From the NCBI GenBank assembly GCA_020809705.1, contig CP085825.1, forward strand, positions 7,316,001 to 7,380,000: a stretch of 64,000 bases of DNA. The letters run 5' to 3'. Below are positions 33,871 to 46,000 of the stretch, piece after piece. This DNA comes from Calonectria ilicicola (lineage: Eukaryota > Ascomycota > Sordariomycetes > Hypocreales > Nectriaceae). The notes beneath the pieces were generated by a model, which saw nothing but the letters and a program-made list of their open reading frames with translations, did no database searches and had not been told where the DNA came from. The translations under genes were made by a program, and so were the position numbers. Positions within the stretch are counted from its first letter, which is position 1. Each line of letters starts with the position of its first letter.

Positions 33871-36814
33871 GACGGAAAAATATTATCAGATGTCGTGATA
33901 ACACTGAATGGTCGTGAACGAATCTGGGGTAAACCTGGGGTCCGGGGTAGCACGAGATTTATGTATTGTGATGAAGGCCCTAAACAACCCCGAATCCCAA
34001 GCGTTGGATGGGCTGGATAGACATGGACACCATCATGAGATCACGCCACGCTAACCAAAGTATCGCCCGATTGAGGTTTCACTCGGCTTCGTTTCCCAGC
34101 ATCGCTGCAAGTAAATGGCGATGCGAGTCAAGCTCGGCGGTATTCGCAGAACCATCACCAACCATCCCCTGTGACTGCTGTGACACGATTAAGCGAAAAA
34201 CCAGGATGGAAGCGAAGTCAAAATGAAATGACGCGCCTAAATTCCTTCAATTGGGTTAGCCAACTCCTCTCCGCACTCCAGCGACACTTCTCCCCACCAA
34301 GTTCACTGGTCATAGCGCAATTAGCTCTGACCTCGTTTACCATTTCCAAGTTAAACAAGGCCTTCCTTTCCAGAGAGGGAGAATCAAATGCATGTGTAAG
34401 GGTAAATTAAACGAGAATTACATTAATACGATAATATTCGGCTGAAAAAGCAATGAAATGACAGACTGCGATCCTGTAGATCTGTACTGAGCTGTAACCA
34501 GAATGCCCCGTGAAAATTCATACTCTTTCAATGACTTGCGTACACATAAACCAAGAATCAAGGCTTCTGCTAAATACAGTTCCATTTATTACTTTGAAGT
34601 CATTAAGTCTAAAAGGTTGGCCGCCGAGTGGTTTCGTATCGGCCAGGAAAGAACCCGGCCTCTGGATGCTGTGTCGTTAGCTCTTCAAATACTTTCCAAT
34701 TTAGCCAGTCCGGTTCAAAGTGATTAAAAGTGATCTAGTCCAATTATAAAATATGACAGCATAAGGACATAGTCCACCTCTACGGTAAGACTCATAAATA
34801 CTTTCCCAATGATAGGTAGAATAAGGAGTATACTCTAGCAAGTTCTATAAGATAGCTCTTCAGTTATAGCTTTCACCCGTCCATATCGATAAAATACCCG
34901 ATTTCATAAATACCGCTTTATCACTGCGTACTTGGTTTTGAAGACATTGTGTAAATCATCTATTCCCAACTCTGCTCAAGTCCAGTGCGAGGTCCAGTAA
35001 ACCTGACGATGTAGTCCGTAGACTGTAGGCGGTCTAGTCGGCAAGATTTCCTATTTAGGATATTTACCCATCGGCGATTTTCGGTACGCTAAAGTCGGGT
35101 ATGACCGCACAGGAATAGCATTTTGCCAGCCAGGAACTACCCAGCTCACAGCGGGAAAAAAAATTAATCAGGGTCCCGAACCGAGGGAAACCACCTCATA
35201 AGCGATTCTTAGGGTGCGTTAGCGAAGATTCACGCTAGAGTGGATGACAGAAGATGACCAAGAAACTCACCATCCATTTAGACTATTACATTATAGCGTA
35301 GCAGTCCGTTTTGATCTTGGGGCGCTTGGCTGCGTCCCATTGTCGACTGACGGCAAATCTACTTGTTTCGGTATTTTTCACGACTCCACAGCCGCGTGGC
35401 CAGTATCAACACGGTTGACATCATAATATCGATTGTGGATATAGACCCGTCATGGCACCGCATCTACGGCCCATCGGTTAGGCACAACGGTCAATTCCGT
35501 GAGAGGCCGGGGCATTGCACTATTTAAGTGCGCGACCAGGGCTGCGACGAGAGGAACGCCATAATCGTGTGTATTCTATGGTTTCGGCTCAATGGATTCT
35601 GATCATCCATGCTTTACAGACTCTGTGCAAGGTTTCCATCTCCTTGGCTACAAATAGAGGTTAGGAATATCCCAAGCAATTACGTAACCCTCGGCCTTCA
35701 AGAAGACCGACGGCAATTTGTTTGACTTAAACGCTTAGAACTGGAGCTGGGTGGATGCTTACCCCAGAATCCACGTTCATGCGGATCTTTGACAGAACGT
35801 GGAGTACATGTACATAGTGTTCGCAGGACAAGTTCCCCCGCGCCTCACTAGCCTAATGATTTGCGGGGAAGAGGAGACCCCCTCACATTGGTTTCAGACG
35901 CTAGGAATGGCCATGTTGCTTGATATAGTGGGAAATATCTACTTAGCTAGGGCATGTCATGTCCTGTGATCTGAAGCTCATGCATGGCCCTGCCGCTTTT
36001 AACGCTCGGAAGTTTTACCATCGATCTCATTTGGCCGATATCCACAGGGAAAATGACTAAGATGCTGTGGAGCACAATTCGTTGAGAAAGTACACAGTTT
36101 TACCTGGAATGACCCTGCTTATCTGTCATTGTTTTCCAGTTATAGGTTCTAGCCGATCTCCCTACAGATGTCATCTTTCTCAACAACGTTTTGCTGCGCC
36201 CCCAATGCTCGCATTCTCGTGTGCCCTTTTTGGCCTCTCTATGAGTTTAAATTTCCCGAAGGTAGCAGGAGCCTAGTCTAGCTCCAAGGCGTAGCCATGT
36301 GTATTAGCACCACAAGCAACATTTGGTAGTAAATACAACCAACCCTTCGAAACTAGTCAATCTTGTGTCACTAGCCAGGATCAAGAGTACATAGAATGTC
36401 CCTTTTTATGGTCATTTATTTACTCCGTTGAAAAGCTATAACAGGATACCAGTGTATCTGCATTAGCATGAACCAACTCATGTATCAGAGCCATATGTCT
36501 TGGTCGATGTGCCAATCCATCCCAAAGATCGACGAGCCTGGCCCCCGAATAAATCTTAGACTATTTCACAACTGGTCTTCTAGGGAATGCGCTCACATCC
36601 AGACTATAAGACCCTATTTGATACAGTGAAACTCAGCAAAAAGTGCCAGGATGAAGTTGTTGGTCTCGCGAACTACGCCTCTCGGCGGTTGCCTGAACTA
36701 GGCCCACAAATCATGCAAGGAGGTGGAACAAAACATCGAGCGCACAACCAACTCACGACACGACCAAATCGGCCCTTCTCTCTCTGTCCAAGAGTCTTAC
36801 TTCCAGAGATCAAC
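33871..36814. other. 2.9-kb gene-free region
   Basis: No frame with a recognisable domain. 34400-35000 and 36300-36580 are AT-rich, the rest is average. The open stretch 36587-36814 upstream of the SDR is probably its 5' leader, not N-terminal protein. No repeat family or transposase fragment was identified by eye. Confidence 0.4.
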
Positions 36815-37795
36815 ATGCAGCGAGCCGTTTACGCCACTGGAGCCCTTACAATCGCGACATTGGCGCTCAAAGCCATCAAGTTAATAAGCATATACGTGCT
36901 TCCTTCGAACCTCAAACGCTACGCACATGCTTCATTGAATGGCGAGCCACCATGGGCCTTGGTTACGGGAGCCTCGGACGGAATTGGACGCTGTTTTGCT
37001 AGCGAACTCGCAAGGCGGGGCTTCCATGTGGTCCTGCATGGGCGAAACCATGCCAAGCTGTCTCTTGTTATGTCTCAATTGCAAAAGGAACATCCTGAGC
37101 GATCCTTTCGAATCCTAATTGCCGACGCCAACACTGTTCCATGTATGAACTGTATTTATCAGCCAACTGAGACGAGCCTAAACTTTGAGGCCATCCGAGC
37201 GGCCGTTGATGATTTGCATTTGACCGTGCTAATAAACAACGCCGGTGGTGGTTCAGTTGAGCAAAGATTTGTACCGTTGGGTGAATGTCTAGCAACTTGT
37301 GTCACCAGCACCGTCAGTCTCAATGCTCTTTTCCCGTTTCATCTGACACGCACGCTTCTTCCTAAACTCGCTAGAAGCGCGCCAGCACTTGTACTCAACA
37401 TTAGCTCGATGGCTGATGACGGTTTCCCTCTGGTAGCCCCCTACAGTGCGAGCAAGCAATTCCTTATGAACATGACTCGCGCAGTAGGTCTTGAGATGAT
37501 GCTTGAGGGCAAAGCGGACCAAGTGGAATCCCTAGGCGTTCGAATAGGCGGAGTCACTGGGGTTTCAGCGTTGAAGGACCCTCCATCCATGTTTATACCA
37601 GATGCTCATACCATGGCCCGGGCTGCACTAGATCGAGCTGGCTATGGTCATGGAATTGTTGTGGGGTATTGGAGTCATGCACTCCAGCAACTCGGTACCA
37701 GTCTATTGCCCTCGTGGTTGGGTGATAGGATTATTGTGGCAGTAATGCGAGGAACTAGAGCGAAAGAGCTCAACAAAAAGTCCAAGCACACCTGA
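36815..37795 (+). CDS. Membrane-anchored short-chain dehydrogenase, 3-ketoacyl-CoA reductase-like
   Basis: 326 aa from the ATG at 36815. The open frame extends to 36587, but that part is polar and unlike the family. The chosen start gives an N-terminal hydrophobic segment (residues 6-29), then WALVTGASDGIG (47-58) for NADP binding, INNAGG, a catalytic Ser (NISSM) and Y-S-A-S-K. This order, with the membrane anchor, matches the HSD17B12/KAR branch of SDRs. That branch reduces very-long-chain 3-ketoacyl-CoA or steroid-like ketones at the ER. The gene is a single exon, and no ER-retention KKxx signal is obvious at the terminus (KKSKHT). It may be a lineage-specific paralogue, not the essential elongase subunit. 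Confidence 0.85.
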   Translation: MQRAVYATGALTIATLALKAIKLISIYVLPSNLKRYAHASLNGEPPWALVTGASDGIGRCFASELARRGFHVVLHGRNHAKLSLVMSQLQKEHPERSFRILIADANTVPCMNCIYQPTETSLNFEAIRAAVDDLHLTVLINNAGGGSVEQRFVPLGECLATCVTSTVSLNALFPFHLTRTLLPKLARSAPALVLNISSMADDGFPLVAPYSASKQFLMNMTRAVGLEMMLEGKADQVESLGVRIGGVTGVSALKDPPSMFIPDAHTMARAALDRAGYGHGIVVGYWSHALQQLGTSLLPSWLGDRIIVAVMRGTRAKELNKKSKHT

Positions 37796-38063
37796 GTAAC
37801 CAAACAGAGTATACGCAAATACAAAAAAATAATATGCCCGTACTCCTTTGTCTAGATAATTCCATTTGAGAATTACATATTTGTGCGTTTATTTCAAGTC
37901 ATCGGGAATATTATTTGCTTGCGTCAATCCAATTCAAGGGCTACCTAAGATTTACAAGTTCCTATTTGACAGACAACACACATAATGAAGTAAACTGCTC
38001 AAGGGGTCCAAATACCAAAGGGGAGAAAGAGAATGACTATTCAGTCCACTTTATTCCAGCTTA

Positions 38064-39386
38064 TCAATATGCTCTCGGTTTAATTTGAAGTTCCCTCAAG
38101 TTTGGCAACAAAAGGGCCTGGCGCTCTATCTCCTTTATGACTTCACCCGATTCAGGGGTTACTTCCGTTATCTTAAGGACTTCCATTGACATTGGGAACA
38201 ACAACTTGTCTATGTCGGGAGTAACACGGTTTTCTGTTCCAAACTCAGCACAAATGCAGTGCTCATCGAGTGACAAAGACTTCAGAGCCGAAAATTCCTT
38301 CAGTGTCGTAATAAATGAATGTGGTTCAAAACCGTTATGCTGTAGCAGCCATCTGCTCGATTGGATTTCTATATGCTGCAAAGTCGCCTTGCAGGAAGAA
38401 AGCTCTTCAATCAAGTCAGCCGGGCTCAACAGCTCGCCAGGCCAAACCATTTCAGGATGCAACTCGAAACCATTGCCGAAATGGTACCTGATGCTTTCCA
38501 GCTGGTTGCAAGACTGCAATAGTGTATCAATGTCTTCTTTAACAACCAGAGCGTTTATCATTTTCAGAGATGTAAGGTGTTCCAATGGAAGATCTGCAGT
38601 AGCCGATGTGCATTTGTTGAGTGTCAGTTCTTTGAGATTCGGCGCTCGCTTGCAAACGTCTTTGATGTCACATAAACTAAAACCCTCGAGTGAATCTTCG
38701 CCAAGCAGAGTTAATTTGCGTAGAGAGTCCAGATTTGTAGTTGGAAGCATAAATTGCCCATACTTTGTAAATTGGGTCATCTTCAGTACAACATTCTGCA
38801 CATTCCTCGCCGAATTTAAGAGCAAGTCGGTCACAAATCCACGTCGGAGCCCATAATCAGCTTGTTCCAAAGGGTCTTCTTCTACTTCATCCTCTTCTTC
38901 ATATTCGCTTTGTGATTCATCAAAGGGCGAGGGCTTGGGGTTCCAGTTTCTCGGGAGATGTATACCCAGATTCTCAACAATCTCGTTGATGATAGGCATA
39001 TGCTCTTCACGGACCGCGACATAGTCGTCCAAACGCAAAGATTTGACTTGACTGGCTAGTTCTGGGCATTCTATGAGCGTATGAAGAAATAAAAGCACTC
39101 GGGTCAGTTTGCCGTCATCTATTCGCAATTCATGGTACAAAATTGGCGTTGTGAAGGCATGAATTCGACGCGAAGCTCGGCTGAGCTTTGACAAAGTATC
39201 GTAATTAATGCAACGATAGAAAAATGGGCCTATTATTCTGTCGTGAAAATACAAGTACTTGCATATTTCCTGAATGATTTCATCTGGGAGAAGGCAAAGC
39301 GACATGATGAGTGTGGCTCGCAATGGGGAGTTGCGCTCAAAAGCCTCATTCAAAATGGTGATGACGCGGGGTAAAGTGGTGAGCAT
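38064..39386 (-). CDS. F-box protein with leucine-rich C-terminal region
   Basis: Single exon, 440 aa from the ATG at 39386. A second ATG at 39305 would put the F-box at the very N-terminus (413 aa) and may be the real start. The F-box is read from LCLLPDEIIQEICKYL (residues about 30-45) with a following LSRASRRIHAFTTPILYHEL, typical of fungal F-box proteins. The rest holds irregular leucine-rich repeats (for example LRKLTLLGEDSLEGF, APNLKELTLNKC, FSALKSLSLDEH) interrupted by an acidic insert near residues 160-175. By family it would be a substrate adaptor of an SCF ubiquitin ligase. The target is unknown. Confidence 0.85.
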   Translation of the reverse strand: MLTTLPRVITILNEAFERNSPLRATLIMSLCLLPDEIIQEICKYLYFHDRIIGPFFYRCINYDTLSKLSRASRRIHAFTTPILYHELRIDDGKLTRVLLFLHTLIECPELASQVKSLRLDDYVAVREEHMPIINEIVENLGIHLPRNWNPKPSPFDESQSEYEEEDEVEEDPLEQADYGLRRGFVTDLLLNSARNVQNVVLKMTQFTKYGQFMLPTTNLDSLRKLTLLGEDSLEGFSLCDIKDVCKRAPNLKELTLNKCTSATADLPLEHLTSLKMINALVVKEDIDTLLQSCNQLESIRYHFGNGFELHPEMVWPGELLSPADLIEELSSCKATLQHIEIQSSRWLLQHNGFEPHSFITTLKEFSALKSLSLDEHCICAEFGTENRVTPDIDKLLFPMSMEVLKITEVTPESGEVIKEIERQALLLPNLRELQIKPRAY

Positions 39387-39532
39387 GTTCTTATCACGTG
39401 CGTGAAGTTGCTGTGTTGGGAATATTCACCCGCATACGATAACATCCTGGTAGGAACTTTAATGCATGTTCGGTATATTGATCCCTTCAATCACTTTGAC
39501 CCCTACAATACAAAAGTGTACCAAACCCCGAA

Positions 39533-40549
39533 TTAATGCAAGCGAATGGTAGTTGTGACAGCCGCGTCAATGATAAGACTCGCACCATTGATGTAGCTTG
39601 CCGCAGGGCTACACAAGTAGGCAATTGTATCAGAAACCTCATCCGCTTCAGCGGCTCTCTTTATGGGAACAACAGCCGATATCTCGCTTCGCACGGTTGG
39701 GTTCTCTTCCAGCTCCTTGTCTAAAAGCGGCGTTCGAACCCACGTTGGACAAACTTCGTTGCAGCGTATCCCTTCTGCCGAGTGGTCAAGTCCTACCAAA
39801 AATTAGTCTTACCTCCGTGTTTATTCACTGGTCAAATCAGCAACTTTCCTGTCATTTTAGTGAGGGCGTTGACGGCGTGCTTTGACATGGTGTAGGATGC
39901 CTTTCCGGGAAGCCCAACAAAGCAATGCGCTGATCCAACGTTTACAATTGCTCCGCGACCAATATCTCGTTTGCCATTCCAGCTCTCAAAGAACTTGGGT
40001 TCTTGTTTTCGCATGGCGGCAGCTTCCGCACGAACACACAGCATAACGCCCCTCACATTAACGCTCATGACGTGATCGAAGTTGGCGATATCAGTGTCTG
40101 CAATTGGGAGAAACGTTCCGTTGGCCACCTATCAGAAGGTCCATGTTGTTAGGTTTGTGGTTCTAAATCCAATTCTCAGTTAAGTGGCAGTGACTTACAC
40201 CAGCGCTATTAACAGCGTAATCCAGACGGCCAAACTCACGCACGACGAAGTCAACCATCTGCTGCACTTCATCGGCATTTCGAACGTCCATTTTAACGAC
40301 GGCCACCCTGTAATTCTCATTCGCAGCATATTTTTTACTCTCCGCCGCTGTCTCCTCCGCCTCTTTTTCATCTATGTCAGCAACAACAACGGCCTTGGCG
40401 CCGGCATTGGCTAAGGAGTAGACTGTTTGTTGTCCAATGCCCTTTGCTCCCTGCAGCAGGTCTTGTCAATACTTATCCCTATTCTGGAAACAAGGATTTC
40501 TTACACCAACAACCATTGCAATCCCATCAATTTCCGTACTAGGGATCAT
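39533..40549 (-). CDS. Short-chain dehydrogenase/reductase with a non-canonical splice donor
   Basis: Four exons on the minus strand: 40505..40549, 40199..40450, 39849..40128, 39533..39792; 278 aa if intron 3 is removed. It is a classical SDR: VVGGAKGIG (13-21), MDVRNADEV for the adenine pocket, NSAG, the catalytic region INVGSAHC and SYTMSK (Tyr and Lys present), and the C-terminal segment DHSAEGIRCNEVCPTWVRTP. Joining TKMT-G to LDHS needs the intron 39793..39848. Its branch point (ACTAAT) and acceptor (TTTTGGTAG) are normal, but the donor reads G|GAAAGT instead of G|GTAAGT. Without this intron the frame stops seven codons later and lacks the C-terminal third. The gene is therefore either spliced at a GA-AG site, damaged, or affected by a one-base sequence error. 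Confidence 0.8.
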
Positions 40550-42213
40550 TTTAATTGAGGTAAGAGGAAACTTCTTTCTAGTTCAAGGAAATAATTCAAG
40601 CCGGTGCTTGCTCTCAATTTATATCCAACAAGAGGGAGGGATCGGCTTGAGAATTCATCCGTGATAAACATTGGGCTTCGAAAACTGGTGCGTGAGAATC
40701 TTACCATCTAATCCAGTATTAGAGGTGGTTGTAGAATTCGCTGAAATTGCCATGCAGTACGTCCTAACAGGAATGGGGCGGTGGGGGGTATCACAATCGT
40801 AAATTTTCATTTGGCAAATTGCGAAACATTTCTTTTTTTTTGAATTCCTATTTTATTCCATGATAACTTCATTTCTCTCAGCCAGGAGATACAATAGCAT
40901 GACTCCTTGATGTGCGTTGTCACGACATGTACCTGCAAGTCAGGCGGGACGCGAACATGACGACCAATTCCAATATTCCGCCGGTCCATCAACGGTCTGC
41001 CATTTCTGTGGAACTGGAGGTGTTCCTTCGGACTGTAAAGGTTCATCCTTCATATCGATCCGGCTCGGCGCTTCCTGGATTTGTGAGCCATGGTAACCCT
41101 GCCTACCCCACGGACGACGAGTACGGCCATAATGCAAATTTACCTCTCAATGCAGCCACAGGAAGTACTAAAACTAGAAATAAACATATCGATACTAAAT
41201 TTATTTATTTCTAGTTTTGTATATTTATCTTAGCTCTTTATGGGAGTCCTTTTCTTTAATTCCAAGATGTCATGCCCTGTGCCTGGTCGCCAGCTTACCT
41301 GTAAATTTCAGCTCCAGGGCAAGCTTCCTATTACGATGAAGATTATGCTAAAAACTACTCTAAATCTGACTCATCCACACAATGAACGTATCCTCATTGC
41401 CAGAGGTACATCCACATCTCCCCCTCTCTCAATAATCTTCCCAACAATGTCCACATTTCTCTGAGTAGCTCTCATCGTTGTAGTATTTTCATATTTATTA
41501 AATTCATCGTATTATATGCATATAAACTCAATATTTTGGCATACATGCGCATTTAGCATTGATTCCTCAACAGTTGCAAGTAAATGGATTAGTGCGTCCT
41601 TGAAACCAACCGCGGTTTGCTAGATGTACACTATTGAGTGTTCGATAACGAAACTATAGCTAAATAATTCGTCTAGGTTTTTTATTATTTCTTCTTCCCA
41701 TTTATTTCCAGTCCACCATTTTACCCATTTTTCTCCCTAAAAGTAAACGAGCGAAGGACCCTAACATGCTAGTAATTTGCCATCAACTTGGTGCTCATAA
41801 ATTAAAACTCAACGTATCAGGATATATTCAGAAGCTACGGCCTGATAATTTAGAAATTTCAATTGCGCAATGCAAAATAATTTAGAATATTCTTTTTTAC
41901 TCATTTTAATCCAATGGGACCAAGTGTCCAACTCCTATTTTTTTAGACTCGCGAAATGACTCTAGGGTAGCCCAGAAACGCGAAAAGCTCAACATGAGTC
42001 GCGCATAACCATGGGCGAGTCAAACGTCTAATTGCGGTTTCTCATAATAATACATGCTTCATTACTCATGAATCTTCGAGCCAACTAGGCATTGGAGTAG
42101 TCATCCTTGATTCTAGGGATCCCCGTTAAGGGTAGATGTCGATCTTTCTTGAGGCTCATCTCGGGATCAGCATCCGGCCCCAGTCCCATTAAACGGATTG
42201 TCAATGTCATCAT
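40550..42213. other. AT-rich intergenic region with a hairpin-forming inverted repeat
   Basis: 1.66 kb with no supported coding frame. A perfect 15-bp inverted repeat (41170..41184 and 41204..41218, 19-nt loop) lies in it and is listed separately. The last 150 bp precede the UCH stop codon and are its 3' flank. Confidence 0.5.
41170..41218. repeat. Perfect 15-bp inverted repeat
   Basis: Arms AAAACTAGAAATAAA and its exact reverse complement are separated by 19 nt. It can form a stable hairpin in DNA or RNA. No adjacent transposase or target-site duplication was seen. Confidence 0.8.
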
Positions 42214-43019
42214 TTAGTCCATAGACGGAGCCAAAGCGACAGCGCTAAACCTTAGATCTCCACCCTCTCGCTCGAGGAACTTGAGCGGGCCAAGACTCAA
42301 GCTCTTAGGACTCAATACATCTTCGTCACTGTTCAAATCTCCCCTCCTGATGGGGCCCCTTCGGCGGCCATCGAGCTCCCACAGACCACCATCATTTCCC
42401 TCGGCGAAGCAAACGTAGTGCAGCTCAACGTCGTCGTTGGCGTCGGGAGCTGGGGTGTCGCCTTGGGAAGCAGCCTCGAGATGCGCTGTCGCGAGGGCGG
42501 GAGTATCTTCAAGCACCTTTGCGCGGTCGTTGGGCTCGAGGGGAGTGCTCTTCTTGATGATTTCATCGAGGGTGGAGCCGACCTCTGTCAAAAGTGGGTG
42601 GTTAGCATAGCGCAGAGAGGATTTCATGGGGGGTTGGGCGCACGGATAAAGCTCTTGGCGGTACCGTTGCTCACGGCGTGCAGCAATCCCATCAAACCGC
42701 AGGCATTGCGGATCGTCTGTCGCCACCAGAGAACCGGCTCATGCTCGCCTTTTCCCTTGTAATCTTCGACGAGGGTGTCCTCTGCGATGCGAGAGCTCTC
42801 GTAGGTGGCGCTGACTGGGAAGACGAGCAGCAGGGCGTGGGCAGGGCGTGGGATGAAGGAAAGCAGCTCCGGCTCGGTCAAGGAAAAGATGTCGTGGATT
42901 TGCAGCTTCTCGCTAACGCCAAGCTTGTGGATGAGCGTTGTCATGAGCTCCGGGTTTGCCTCGAGGGGGATGAAGGCGGGGCGTCCCTTGGGGACATCGG
43001 GGTTCGTTATGGCGGACAT
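42214..43019 (-). CDS. Ubiquitin C-terminal hydrolase, peptidase C12 (UCH-L3/Yuh1 type)
   Basis: Two exons on the minus strand: 42644..43019 and 42214..42584; 248 aa. The 59-nt intron (GTGCGC...TTGACAG) restores SFI-QVGSTLDEI. The UCH catalytic set is complete: Gln101, Cys107 in QTIRNACGLMGLLHA, His181 in ELHYVCFAE and Asp197 in LWELDGRRRGP. The N-terminus (FIPLEANPELMTTLIHKLG) is the conserved UCH opening. It releases ubiquitin from small adducts or C-terminal extensions in the cytosol. The length fits the short UCH-L3 group without the UCH37 tail. Confidence 0.95.
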
Positions 43020-46000
43020 GATTGCGATGGGCGTGAATATATTCGATGTCGTGCTTCGGGCGTTTTCTTAGGGGCGGCGCGGTTATGCCAGTACAGGCTT
43101 GAGGATGAATGGTTAAGATGTCTCAGTCCCTGACGCCCTTTGGTGCTTAATGGTGGGGTTCTGCTATGACGTTGCGGCCCTGGAGCCTGTGGTGCGTTTA
43201 GCTCAGGTAAGCTTGCTCTCTGCGTGTGGCGGGGCAAAAGCCGACAGGCACCGAAAAAATGCGGCTGCGGACCGCTTCCTGTCGCCGACGCGTTAATCGG
43301 AATCATTGGCAGTCGGATTATTGTTGTTGCCTCTCCAGGTGTGCAATCCCTGTGCCAATTACCCATTGGTGGGCTATGTCGAATAGTCTGCAATTAACCC
43401 AAGTGCTAATACCGCCCGGCCGACTTCTCGCCCTCTCTATGGCACCATTTGTCTTTGGGGCCTAGCTCTGCGTCGTCAGACAACGGAGTCCAGACCAGAG
43501 ACATGATCTGATGGGCTAGCTGAACTTCTGTCTCATCACATGAGAGCTTGAATTGGGATTACCATGTTGAAGCGCCAGATGGGACTAGCTCTCATCGTCG
43601 ACACACCCACAACGACCAAAGAAAGGCCGGGCCCTTCCTCGGAGGTTTTGCTAGCAACCTCACTACGCTGGGCCGATGAGAGGCGATGCTGAACTGCGGC
43701 ATCTCGGCCAGATCGTTTCCCATCGATCTTGGTCAGTGCAATATATTCTAGCGTCACGGAGCTGACCGCCCATTAAGTGTCCATGCGCTCATAGTTACGT
43801 GTTGGTGTCCTAGAGGCTGTAGTGGTCTCATGGCGGCAAGCTTGAATATTCCCCGAGTCTGGAGTATGTTGTTGCATTGTGGTGGCTTGTCATGTGGCTT
43901 TGCCGGACTGGAAGCATGAAGCCCAAAGGCTCCCTTCCTACCCGGTACCTAAGTCTGTTGCACATTCCAGACGGCGGCGTGTAACATGTAGTTTTCCTGC
44001 CAAGAAAAGCATGTGTATCGTTTTTAAATGAAGGGGGGTAGAAAGGCAAATAGTTGTGTGAGATTTCCATGCCTATGTTGCCTGCCGCATCGTCATCTAG
44101 CTGGGAATAGCAAGACTAGAAGGATATTGGCGGTGGTGAGGTGGTTGCCCAATTTGGACGGATAATGGAATCACGGAGTGAGTTGGCATGTTCTGTTCGC
44201 TGCATTCAACGCATAGTGCATATTGCAGGCGGTGTCCGCACGACCCTGCTGCTGATCCCCTCTTCAACTACAACTGCAGGTATGCATGATCGTCCTCGTT
44301 CCGAACTGCCATCTTCAACCTCAATTTGCGTTACCCGTAAGCAGGCCCAGTTTAAGCTACTGACCGGAAGCATCCGACCTTCCCGCCGTTGCACACAGAC
44401 ACACTTGCATGCACACAGGCATGCACCACCAAGAATCATGGCCGATTCCGTGTGGGAAAAAACGCCCCTGATCGCCGCCCGGTCCTACCTTGCAGTCCGT
44501 GACACCTTCACCCTTCACCGACGGCGTCAGCACGAGAACTTTATGGTCACGGCATCGCCACACCGAGTGTCTGGCAGGTGCCGGGTGATCAAGACAGGCT
44601 GTTCCCAGCGATAAACTACTGCAGTTCAATTATTATGAAACACGCTGATTCTGACGGGATTGCACGGCCTTCCACGGCCTTCCTCACCAGGATGGCCTTG
44701 ACGGCATAATGCGCGCCGGGCCTGCCGCAGCCCGTCCCAAGAGGGTGGCCGTCTGCGAACAGTTCCACCCACCCACGCACGTTCGCACGCACGAACACAC
44801 ACGTACATCGTTCTCAGTTGGGCGATGAGATTAAATTTGACACCGCGACCCCCGATTGCTGTCTAAAATTAGGCCTAGATTGTGAGATGAAGGGAGATGG
44901 CTCTGGACATTGACCACACGTAAAGTGGCCCGCCTAAAGCGGGCAGGTAGAATTGATTCAAGCTGAACGAAGCTGGCGCTCCTCGGCCGGCTTTTTCAGA
45001 GTGCCCTTATTTCCATGATTCGATTTAACCACGAAAAGGGCATGACTCGTGGGACGAGGAGGCCGGGCTTGCTCGCTTGCTTTCGGAGGGTGGTTTGTCT
45101 CGGGAGCAAGATGATTATTCACGGCCTTGGCTTGCTAGCCGGTGGAGCGATGCTCGCTAAGTGGGCTGCAAATCGGTTTTCTTCATCGATTAGATGTGGC
45201 GAGTCGGACAGTGAAAGACATGTTGAAGACCAGGGGACCCCCGCAAGGTCCGGCCATGACAACTCGACCATGGACGAACGGCCATCAGGGCACTCCTTGC
45301 CACCGTCGACGGTGACCTCGATGACAATCTTTGACGGCCATGGGCTCGGCTGCCCGCTGGTAATTGGACCATTTCCATGTCTCCCACGTGGAAACGAGAC
45401 ATGACTCGCTGGGGAGAAAAAGCTGGGGAGGAGGAGAGGGGAGTAGGTAGGGGAGGGGATTTGTCGCCCATCCTATCCTATCCTATCCTATCCCATTCCA
45501 TCCCATCCATGTCTGACCGCAACCGGTCACAGTGTCAGGTGGCCCAGCAACAAACGCAGGGAGAAGGTTCAACAAGATGCACGCAGCAGTCATAACAACA
45601 TGGGGGGGAAATCGAGGACGCGACGCAGCAGTCGGAATGTAACCAAGGCCGAGACCCGGGTTGCTGTGTCTCTGCAGCCAGTCTTCTTCTTCCTGGTGGT
45701 TGTGAACGTCAGCCCCAAATCTCGCATCTTGAACCTTCTTTCTTCTTTTTCTTCCCTCTCCTCCACTGCTTGCTCCACGCGCATCACAGACTCATCATCG
45801 CCTGAATGCATCAGCCCAGAAAACTCAACGGCGCGCGCCCTGGAGCCAGGCACTAGACCGCGTTCTGTCGAATTGGATGCAAAAAATTGAATCCAGATCC
45901 AAGAGAGCCTAGCGACACAAGCCTGAAGTTCTGTCAAGCGGCGTCATCCTACCTCCGTGGCACTCTGATCGTTGGTCAAGGTGTGCACCCCTGGTCCCTG

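Noticed and set aside
34503..34727. Plus-strand frame in the 33.9-36.8 kb gap
   Set aside because: Short, AT-rich and without any recognisable motif or upstream context.
36587..36814. N-terminal extension of the SDR to the first in-frame ATG
   Set aside because: The extension is polar and unlike the family. The ATG at 36815 gives the expected N-terminal membrane anchor.
44141..44614. 157-codon plus-strand frame
   Set aside because: Codon usage and composition look random, it is covered by minus-strand frames, and no domain is visible.
45015..45404. 129-codon plus-strand frame with a short hydrophobic stretch
   Set aside because: One hydrophobic segment (GLGLLAGGAMLAKWA) is not enough. The rest is low-complexity and lies in the repeat-rich leader region.
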